Assembly: GCA_035267045.1 (NCBI GenBank)
Contig: DATFMH010000074.1
Location: forward strand, 1 to 10,648
Length of the DNA stretch: 10,648 nucleotides
Direction: 5' to 3'
Source: DATFMH01 sp035267045
Lineage (GTDB): Bacteria > Bacteroidota > Rhodothermia > Balneolales > DATFMH01
In this document: positions 5,625 through 10,648 of the stretch, one piece after another
Layout: each line of letters begins with the position of its first letter
Position numbering within the stretch: position 1 is the stretch's first letter
Program-made: the position numbers and the translations under genes
Notes under the pieces: generated by a model
Told to the model about the DNA's origin: nothing
The model's input: only the letters and a program-made list of their open reading frames with translations
The model's database searches: none

Positions 5625-8182
5625 TGATTGGCCAAATAGGTAAGATTTTAATCATATCGGCTTTTGTAATATCTCTTGCCGCATTATTCACGTACTATAA
5701 AGCTGCTAAAAATCAGTTAAATCTAAAACTGGAAAAAAACGCCCATCGTTTATTTGCCCTGATGGGATTGATGGTAGTTGCCGTATCAGGATTATTGATC
5801 TACCTGATATTTACCCACCAGTTCCAATATTATTATGTTTACGACCACACCAGCCTGAATCTTCAGAAAAGATATTTAATGGCGGCTTTTTACAGCGGCC
5901 AGACTGGAAGTTTTTTACTGTGGATCATGTGGACGGCATTAATTGGCTGGGCTTTGATAAAATGGACAGATGATGAATTTCGCGCACCGGTCATGTTATT
6001 CGTGACATTGATAGAGGTGTTTTTGCTTTCAATGTTACTCGGTTTTAGTATCGGCCCGGTTCACATCGGGGCTTCACCTTTCCGAACTTTGTCGGAAGCT
6101 ATGCCCAATGCACCCTTCTTGAAAGCCCATCCCGATTTTGTGCCTGCTGACGGTAATGGCCTGAATGATTTGCTTAAAAGTCCGTGGATTTTAATTCACC
6201 CACCGATTTTATTTTTCGGTTTTGCGATGATGACAGTACCTTTTTCCTATGCCATGGCGGCGTTATGGAAACGTAAATACACCGAATGGATTAAGCCCGT
6301 GTTACCATGGACAATTGGAGCTAATCTTTGCCTGATCACAGCTATTTTTCTGGGTGGATATTGGGCTTATGTTACGTTGTCGTTTGGTGGATATTGGGCC
6401 TGGGATCCAGTTGAGAATGCTTCATTTGTACCGTGGCTTGTTGGTGTCGCCGCTTTGCATGCTATGCTGGTACAAAGAGGTAAAGACAAACCTAAAAAAA
6501 CGTCCATACTTTTTTCCCTCTTTACTTTTATAGCGGTAGCTTACGAATCTTTTCTTACGCGCTCCGGCGTTTTAGGCGACTCTTCAGTCCACAGTTTTGT
6601 AGATCTGGGTTTATATGATCAATTAGTATTCTTCCTGTTAGCTGTTACCTTAGTAGCATTAGGAATGTTTTTTTATCGTTGGAAAGACTTACCTAAATCG
6701 GATGGAACAAGCCGTCTACTGAGTCGTGATTTTGTTGTCTTTACCGGTGCCATGGTCATTTTCCTTTCAGGATTGGTTATTATTCTCGGTACCAGCTCAC
6801 CGGTTATTGGGAAATTGTTTGTTAGTCATCCGACACCACCACCCAAGAGTTTTTATAATAATTGGACTATGCCTCTGGCAATAGCCATTGCCATACTGAG
6901 TGTCATTGGCCAGTATGTATGGTGGAAAAAATATGATGCGGAATCACTTTCAGAAGCGTTATTAGGACCATTAGTTATATCCTCTATACTTGCCATTGCA
7001 ACAATCATACTCGGAAATATACACGACATCGCCTATATGATATATGTCTTTGCCGGTTATTTTGGAGTTGTCGGCAATGCATTTATCATTATACGACTAT
7101 ATAAAAAGCAGCCAAAATTGATTGGGGGTGCCATTACCCATATTGGGTTTGCTGTTATGTTGATTGGGATCCTTGCTTCATCCGCTTATCAAACAAATCT
7201 ATTGGATCCGGAGACCCGGGCTTATAATAATGCTGTGAAACATGGCAAAGTGGTAAATAAGGATGGAACCACTGTCATGAAACAGGTTAATTTCTTTCAA
7301 CTTGACAAAGGACAGCCCAAAAAGATCGATAAAAATCTTACGGCGACTTTTGTCAATATGAAAATGGATAATGCCGCCCGTCCGGGACAACAAAAGTATA
7401 CTATTAAATTCCAGTATAAGAATGGTAAAACATTCCTGATGCATCCGGTTGTTTACCCGATGTTGACGACCTCAACTGCAAATAAGATCAATTGGTCGGT
7501 AAGTCCTCAGGTCAAAGCCGGTTTATTTCATGATATCTATTTATATGTAGGTGGCAGTTCATACGTTCAGAACATTAATGATGAGTTGAAGAATAATCCG
7601 AAAGTTGAGAACGTAACGGAGCGTGTAAAAAATGCAGGGCAAAACGAAAGCTCTACACAAGATAATAATGGTAAGAAATCGGATATTGTCAGCTTTAAAT
7701 TTCATCGCGGACAAAGTAAAACCATTGATGGTTATACTTTTACATTTACCAAGTTTAAGAAGGCCAGTGATAGTGAACTACCCGATAGTTCAGTCATAGG
7801 TGTCCATGCCCTCATTAATATTAAAGAGGACAGTACAGGGGCCACTAAAAGTATATCGCCGTTATTTGCCGTAGTACAGAAAAAAGGTAAAAAATTGTCT
7901 TATTCACCACCAGTTGCATTAAATGACTGGAACTTTGCAGTACAGTTTTCTAATGTGAAACCAATGTCTGATGAAATTCAATTAAGTGTTTCCGGATTGA
8001 AAAATACGGCACAGAATGATCAGGACGCCTGGGTTGTGGTCGTTGCCGAACGTAAGCCTTTTGTATCATTGGTTTGGGCGGGAATATTTATACTGATGAT
8101 CGGTTTTTCAATTTCTATTTTACGCCGCTGGGCTGACGATAAAAGACGAACGGAACGAATGAAGGCTGCAAAATCATCATAA
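5624..8182 (+). CDS. ccmF: Cytochrome c heme lyase subunit CcmF
   Basis: A large polytopic membrane protein that joins heme from CcmE to the CxxCH cysteines of apocytochromes. I chose ATG 5624 (852 residues), which forms a TGATG stop-start with ccmE; a TTG at 5621 is in frame but unnecessary. More than ten hydrophobic segments are visible. Landmarks are HPPILFFGF at about 192-200, the WWD heme-handling signature GGYWAWDPVENASFVPWL at 255-272, LTRSGVLGDSSVHSF at 311-325, and the C-terminal ERKPFVSLVWAGIFILMIGFSISILRR that ends in a last membrane helix. Before that helix lies an extended hydrophilic, presumably periplasmic region (about 520-810), so the protein is roughly 200 residues longer than E. 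coli CcmF (about 650). The length is intact, with no frameshift. The gene ends 21 bases before the next start, and no ccmG or ccmH follows. Confidence 0.95.
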   Translation: MIGQIGKILIISAFVISLAALFTYYKAAKNQLNLKLEKNAHRLFALMGLMVVAVSGLLIYLIFTHQFQYYYVYDHTSLNLQKRYLMAAFYSGQTGSFLLWIMWTALIGWALIKWTDDEFRAPVMLFVTLIEVFLLSMLLGFSIGPVHIGASPFRTLSEAMPNAPFLKAHPDFVPADGNGLNDLLKSPWILIHPPILFFGFAMMTVPFSYAMAALWKRKYTEWIKPVLPWTIGANLCLITAIFLGGYWAYVTLSFGGYWAWDPVENASFVPWLVGVAALHAMLVQRGKDKPKKTSILFSLFTFIAVAYESFLTRSGVLGDSSVHSFVDLGLYDQLVFFLLAVTLVALGMFFYRWKDLPKSDGTSRLLSRDFVVFTGAMVIFLSGLVIILGTSSPVIGKLFVSHPTPPPKSFYNNWTMPLAIAIAILSVIGQYVWWKKYDAESLSEALLGPLVISSILAIATIILGNIHDIAYMIYVFAGYFGVVGNAFIIIRLYKKQPKLIGGAITHIGFAVMLIGILASSAYQTNLLDPETRAYNNAVKHGKVVNKDGTTVMKQVNFFQLDKGQPKKIDKNLTATFVNMKMDNAARPGQQKYTIKFQYKNGKTFLMHPVVYPMLTTSTANKINWSVSPQVKAGLFHDIYLYVGGSSYVQNINDELKNNPKVENVTERVKNAGQNESSTQDNNGKKSDIVSFKFHRGQSKTIDGYTFTFTKFKKASDSELPDSSVIGVHALINIKEDSTGATKSISPLFAVVQKKGKKLSYSPPVALNDWNFAVQFSNVKPMSDEIQLSVSGLKNTAQNDQDAWVVVVAERKPFVSLVWAGIFILMIGFSISILRRWADDKRRTERMKAAKSS

Positions 8183-8203
8183 AATTGTGAGTTAAATCAT
8201 TTG

Positions 8204-8896
8204 ATGTCTCGTAAAATTATTATTAGAGGATTGATCATAATTATAACACTGGGAATAATGATCTCAGGTCAAAATTATGTTCAGGCTCAATCCAATGATG
8301 CTACGAGCCAGGTCCGAAAACCTAATCCTAAAATAGCTTTTCTAAAGTCGCTTGTTTTACCCGGTTGGGGACATTATTACGTCAACAAGCATCACTGGAA
8401 TCGCGGTAAATATCATATGGCTGCTGATGCTATACTGATCATCTCTTATATCGGGTTACGATCGTACACTGATCATTTGCATAATAATATGTTTACCTAT
8501 GCTCAGACTTATTCCGGTACTGATATTCGTAATCGTGACCGGTCATTCCAATTGAATGTCGGTGAGTTTCGTTCCCGCGATGCCTATAATCAATTTCAGG
8601 AAAGGGCACGGAACTGGGGAGAACTATACCCTGAAACTCAGCAATATTATTGGAAGTGGAAATCGGAGCAGGACAGGTTGCATTATCTGGATATGAAAAA
8701 CAACTATGACCGGACGCATCAGCAATTACCTACTCTTATAACACTTATGGTGGCGAACCGGCTTATCAGTGGGTTGAGTGCCTATTTACGGGCACGTAAG
8801 ATGGATGCACACATGCCCGCGGTCAGTTTTTCGATGCCTGTGAATAATCAAACCGGTTCACATGCTATAATGGCGAATCTCGATTTTTCATTATAA
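8204..8896 (+). CDS. DUF5683-like exported/membrane protein
   Basis: A 230-residue protein of unknown function. Using ATG 8204 (an in-frame TTG at 8201 adds one Met), it starts with a signal peptide: basic residues, a hydrophobic stretch at 8-20 and a likely cleavage near VQAQ 26-29. The block AFLKSLVLPGWGHYYVNKHHWNRGKY at 45-70 resembles the opening of DUF5683 proteins of Bacteroidota (A-x-x-x-S-x-x-L-P-G-x-G-x-x-Y), usually followed by short hydrophobic helices; here these are at about 73-87 and 175-192. The middle is rich in Tyr, Arg and aromatic residues (95-165) and may be coiled or helical. It sits 21 bases after ccmF and 5 bases before truA, so it is co-transcribed, but the link to heme handling or tRNA modification may be accidental. 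The family assignment is by pattern recognition only. Confidence 0.7.
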   Translation: MSRKIIIRGLIIIITLGIMISGQNYVQAQSNDATSQVRKPNPKIAFLKSLVLPGWGHYYVNKHHWNRGKYHMAADAILIISYIGLRSYTDHLHNNMFTYAQTYSGTDIRNRDRSFQLNVGEFRSRDAYNQFQERARNWGELYPETQQYYWKWKSEQDRLHYLDMKNNYDRTHQQLPTLITLMVANRLISGLSAYLRARKMDAHMPAVSFSMPVNNQTGSHAIMANLDFSL

Positions 8897-8901
8897 AATA
8901 C

Positions 8902-9639
8902 ATGCCTCGTTATAAATTAACGCTTGAATACGAAGGGACTCATTATGCCGGTTGGCAGACACAACCTACTGATCCAACCATTCAGGATGCTTTGGAAAAG
9001 GCATTAGCCCAAATTCTAAGAAAACCTATACCGGTTGTAGGATCCGGGCGCACCGACAGCGGGGTTCATGCGGAAGGGCAAGTAGTGCATTTCGATTTCG
9101 ACGGGGAACTGGATAAGAAGAGCTTGCTTAAAAGCCTGTGGGGTGTGTTACCCAAAGATATAGCGGCGTGGGACCTGGAAAAAGTGGATGAGCATTTTCA
9201 TGCACGATTTGATGGTATAGCCAGGCAGTATCGTTATCAGATCGTTACTCGTCCGTCACCTTTACGCAGGCGTTGGGCATGGGAACGCTATTTTGAATTA
9301 GATCCGGGGCGTATGCGGGAATGTGCTGAAATGATTAAGGGAACACATGATTTTGAGAGTTTTTGCAAACATAATCCGGATGTTAATCACACGAACTGTG
9401 AAGTTAGTTTGTCAGAGATTGTTTCCACGGGTGACGGTATGTTAATTTATCGAATAAAAGCCAATCGATTTTTGCATCATATGGTTCGAAGTTTGACAGG
9501 GACGATGGTGGATGTCGGCCTGGGTAAACGGTCTGTCGATTCTTTTAAATCATTGGTTTTTAAACCTGATAGAAAATCAGTTGGTCCGACAGCTCCGGCA
9601 AAAGGATTAATACTGGAAAAAGTATTTTATAAAAAGTGA
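8902..9639 (+). CDS. truA: tRNA pseudouridine(38-40) synthase TruA
   Basis: A cytoplasmic enzyme that isomerises uridine to pseudouridine at positions 38, 39 and 40 in the anticodon arm of many tRNAs. It has 245 residues, the normal size. Recognisable blocks are YKLTLEYEGTHYAGWQTQP at 4-22, the catalytic loop GSGRTDSGVHAEGQVVHFD at 47-65 with nucleophile Asp52, the YRYQI strand (about residues 110-114), and ANRFLHHMVRSLTGTMVDVGLGK near 190-212, which lines the RNA-binding cleft. The ATG at 8902 is 5 bases after the DUF5683-like stop, with no good ribosome binding site, so translation is probably coupled. It is the last gene of the operon; an intrinsic terminator follows 45 bases later. Confidence 0.97.
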   Translation: MPRYKLTLEYEGTHYAGWQTQPTDPTIQDALEKALAQILRKPIPVVGSGRTDSGVHAEGQVVHFDFDGELDKKSLLKSLWGVLPKDIAAWDLEKVDEHFHARFDGIARQYRYQIVTRPSPLRRRWAWERYFELDPGRMRECAEMIKGTHDFESFCKHNPDVNHTNCEVSLSEIVSTGDGMLIYRIKANRFLHHMVRSLTGTMVDVGLGKRSVDSFKSLVFKPDRKSVGPTAPAKGLILEKVFYKK

Positions 9640-9647
9640 ATTTTTTA

Positions 9648-9679
9648 TTGACAAAAGTATACCTGATGCCTTATATTTG
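9648..9679 (+). promoter_or_regulatory. Strong Bacteroidota-type promoter
   Basis: TTGACA at 9648-9653 and TATATTTG at 9672-9679 are separated by 18 bases, an excellent match to the -33/-7 promoter architecture of Bacteroidota. Transcription would begin at about 9685, exactly at the hairpin that terminates truA. It could drive the hairpin repeat and tRNA-Asn region downstream if the terminator is leaky. Confidence 0.6.
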
Positions 9680-9684
9680 TGTCT

Positions 9685-9708
9685 CGTTGTGAAAGCAACG
9701 TTTTTTTT
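9685..9708 (+). terminator. Intrinsic terminator of the ccm-truA operon
   Basis: CGTTG (9685-9689) pairs with CAACG (9696-9700). A further T-G pair closes a GAAA tetraloop, and eight T follow directly (9701-9708). It lies 45 bases after the truA stop and is a textbook rho-independent terminator, although the stem is short. Confidence 0.75.
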
Positions 9709-9721
9709 AACTGTCTTTCAT

Positions 9722-9779
9722 CGGTAGTTCATCCCGGCCGAAGTCGGGAACGGTAGTCATCCCGAAAGATTTCGGGATG
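9722..9779 (+). repeat. Two tandem 29-base hairpin units with a tRNA D-arm-like word
   Basis: Unit 1 (9722-9750) and unit 2 (9751-9779) both open with CGGTAGT(T)CATCCCG and both fold. Unit 1 has TCCCGGC (9732-9738) paired to GTCGGGA (9743-9749) around CGAA, with one G-U pair. Unit 2 has CATCCCGAA (9758-9766) paired perfectly to TTCGGGATG (9771-9779) around AGAT. TCGGTAGTTCA at 9721-9731 differs by one base from the D-arm start TCGGTAGCTCA of tRNA-Asn at 9841, and CAGGTTCGAGA at 9780-9790 resembles the T-arm of a tRNA. The element could be a dispersed palindromic repeat of the genome, a structured small RNA or a rearranged tRNA remnant. It has no anticodon arm and is not a functional tRNA. Confidence 0.6.
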
Positions 9780-9803
9780 CAGGTTCGAGATAAAAACAGT
9801 TTA

Positions 9804-9820
9804 TTGACAATTTGATTTTG
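9804..9820 (+). promoter_or_regulatory. Weak promoter elements before tRNA-Asn
   Basis: TTGACA at 9804-9809 repeats the -33 word of the 9648 promoter within an identical 11-base context (TTTATTGACAA). TGATTTTG at 9813-9820 matches seven of eight positions of TAnnTTTG and would start transcription about 6-12 bases before the tRNA. The two are too close together to form one promoter, so either may be used with an imperfect partner. Confidence 0.3.
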
Positions 9821-9837
9821 ATTTCAAATGAAGCCAT

Positions 9838-9912
9838 TCCTCGGTAGCTCAATGGCAGAGCATGCGGCTGTTAACCGCAGGGTTGTAGGTTCGAGTCCTA
9901 CCCGGGGAGCCA
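9838..9912 (+). tRNA. tRNA-Asn (anticodon GTT), CCA encoded
   Basis: A complete 75-base cloverleaf. The acceptor stem is TCCTCGG (9838-9844) with CCGGGGA (9902-9908), including one T-G pair. The D-stem is GCTC (9847-9850) with GAGC (9858-9861). The anticodon stem is TGCGG/CCGCA with loop CTGTTAA, so the anticodon is GTT at 9870-9872. The variable loop has five bases. The T-stem is GTAGG/CCTAC around TTCGAGT. The discriminator is G at 9909 and CCA is encoded at 9910-9912. It reads AAC/AAU as asparagine. A terminator hairpin follows 11 bases later. It is a single gene, not part of a visible tRNA cluster. Confidence 0.97.
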
Positions 9913-9923
9913 GTTAAACCTGC

Positions 9924-9965
9924 AGTGCGAACCTGAACATTTTCGGGTTCGCACTTTCTTATTTT
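9924..9965 (+). terminator. Intrinsic terminator after tRNA-Asn
   Basis: A 14-bp stem, AGTGCGAACCTGAA (9924-9937) with TTCGGGTTCGCACT (9942-9955), has one T-G pair and a CATT loop, and is followed by a T-rich tail (TTCTTATTTT). The stem is long and GC-rich, which makes it the strongest terminator in the window. Confidence 0.85.
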
Positions 9966-10380
9966 GTGCCAGTTTTTTTCCAGCTGTTTATCGGCTATAT
10001 ACTGTATTTCAATCATGCCTGTGCCATTCTCATCCACATTGGCGTTAACAGAATGAATTCGTTTTAAAAATGTGTTCACGCTTATTATTGTCTCCATTTT
10101 TCCATTCGGCGATGAAATACTTAAGAATCTTAATCCTTACAGTCGATCCGATGAGAGATATAATAACTATCCAGGGCACATTCATAGAGTATTCCATTAT
10201 CAGATAAGCAACCCAAAGTGGAGATCATAATATTTGTCTTTCAAAAATTTTGTTGCAAAAGGACATGTGAGGATTCAATATTTAAATGGAAAATCCCTAC
10301 GTGTCTCTTAGAAATCTCCTTGCATAAGCCAGGCTGTAAAAGTAATAATATAATAGTCTAAAACATCGGAGGGGTTTATC
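9966..10380. other. 415-base intergenic region between tRNA-Asn terminator and serine hydrolase
   Basis: I see no supported gene. A minus-strand frame starting at 10097 runs into the antisense of the tRNA (its last residues are the familiar tRNA-complement peptide), so it is treated as spurious. AATATTTG near 10228 misses the TAnnTTTG consensus by one base. TATAAT at 10349-10354 and GGAGGGG at 10368-10374 belong to the hydrolase gene. Two short words here (CAACCCAAAG at 10209 and GGACATGTGAG at 10261) recur in the same order inside the hydrolase gene. Confidence 0.6.
10349..10374 (+). promoter_or_regulatory. -10-like box and strong ribosome binding site of the serine hydrolase gene
   Basis: TATAAT at 10349-10354 is a sigma70-type -10 hexamer, but no -35 hexamer sits at 16-18 bases; TTGCAT at 10320-10325 is 23 bases away. 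GGAGGGG at 10368-10374 lies six bases before the ATG and is a much stronger Shine-Dalgarno sequence than those of most other genes in the window, which fits a gene of foreign origin. Confidence 0.4.
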
Positions 10381-10648
10381 ATGCTAAAACTCAAGGAACC
10401 AACCCAAAGCCACCAAATTGAGGGACATGTGAGCAAACGTTTTGAAGCCGTGCGTGAAGCATTCGCTGAGAATTTCAATCGCCGGCACGAGCTGGGTGGC
10501 GCCTGCTGCGTGTACTATCGAGGCGAGAAGGTTGTCGACCTGTGGGGAGGCGTTCGGAATAAGGAGACCGGCGAACCTTGGGAAGAGGACACCATGGTTA
10601 TCATCTGGTCGGCCACCAAGGGCTTGGCTGCGATGACACTCGCAGTTG
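10381..10648 (+). CDS. Beta-lactamase-like serine hydrolase (class C / family VIII esterase type), 3' end outside window
   Basis: The first 89 residues of a protein whose family is usually about 400 residues long. These enzymes share the fold of class C beta-lactamases and mostly act as esterases or amidases on small acyl compounds. The active-site SxxK motif is S77-A-T-K80 within IIWSATKGLAAM, where Ser77 is the nucleophile and Lys80 the general base. It is preceded by the typical N-terminal pattern GGACCVYYRGEKVVDLWGGVRNKETGEPWEEDTM at 39-72. No signal peptide is seen, so the protein is probably cytoplasmic, as in EstB-like esterases. The start follows a good ribosome binding site. GC content counted by hand over 10441-10620 is about 57 %, clearly above the AT-rich genes upstream, which suggests horizontal acquisition. 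The Tyr and other catalytic parts lie beyond the window, so intactness cannot be judged. Confidence 0.88.
   Translation, partial: MLKLKEPTQSHQIEGHVSKRFEAVREAFAENFNRRHELGGACCVYYRGEKVVDLWGGVRNKETGEPWEEDTMVIIWSATKGLAAMTLAV

Noticed and set aside
5621..5626. TTG start for ccmF
   Set aside because: The ATG at 5624 forms a TGATG stop-start with ccmE and is the simpler start; the TTG only adds one Met.
9722..9779. CRISPR-like array
   Set aside because: There are only two adjoining units, without spacers and with diverged halves; this is a hairpin repeat.
9849..10097. Minus-strand reading frame of 82 codons across the tRNA-Asn terminator and gene
   Set aside because: Its last residues are the translated complement of the tRNA (an RTRTYNPAVNSRMLCH-type peptide, a well-known misannotation), it runs through the terminator hairpin, and I recognise no family in its first 45 residues.
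9838..10380. tRNA-Asn as an attachment site with a downstream direct repeat
   Set aside because: No second copy of the tRNA 3' end is visible in the window, and no integrase gene is present, so an att site cannot be supported here.
10442..10636. Plus-strand frame of 64 codons inside the serine hydrolase
   Set aside because: It is out of frame with the SxxK-containing reading frame that starts at 10381 with a good ribosome binding site; it arises from the high GC content.

Overview
The window looks like a chromosomal piece of an AT-rich Gram-negative bacterium of the Bacteroidota/Balneolota/Rhodothermota assemblage. The reasons are upstream elements of the form TAnnTTTG (TATATTTG at 4205-4212 and 9672-9679) in place of sigma70 -10 boxes, several genes with little or no Shine-Dalgarno sequence, a DUF5683-like envelope protein, and a cytochrome c maturation (System I) operon whose CcmE has Cys in place of the usual heme-binding His. 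The phylum is an inference from these traits.

Layout. At 1-368 is the 3' part of dut (dUTPase), cut by the window edge. A 479-base AT-rich gap with no convincing gene leads to a membrane-anchored monoheme cytochrome c (848-1378, +). Convergent with it is an exported phosphoesterase of the phospholipase C/acid phosphatase family (1460-3442, -), preceded on the same strand by a small membrane protein with a PH-like domain and a C-terminal SHOCT motif (3548-4072, -). From a TATATTTG promoter at about 4205 runs a tightly packed + strand operon: ccmC, ccmD-like, ccmE and ccmF, joined by ATGA or TGATG stop/start overlaps. It continues with a DUF5683-like exported protein and truA (tRNA pseudouridine synthase), and ends at an intrinsic terminator at 9685-9708.

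From 9640 to 9912 is a small RNA-gene zone: a strong Bacteroidota-type promoter directly against the truA terminator, two tandem 29-base hairpin units that begin with a tRNA D-arm-like word, and a complete tRNA-Asn(GTT) with encoded CCA followed by a long terminator hairpin. After a roughly 425-base gap comes the 5' end of a beta-lactamase-like serine hydrolase (10381 onward, cut by the window edge). Its GC content, about 57 % over the bases counted, is visibly above its neighbours, which suggests acquisition next to the tRNA gene.

How the genes fit together. CcmC, CcmD, CcmE and CcmF deliver heme to apocytochromes outside the membrane, and the cytochrome c about 3 kb upstream is a plausible client. 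ccmA/ccmB and the thiol-handling genes ccmG/ccmH are not here. With the CxxxY form of CcmE, this fits the known variant System I found in archaea and some bacteria. That is the most biologically distinctive feature of the window. I see no CRISPR array, phage cassette or insertion sequence, and no clearly new system.
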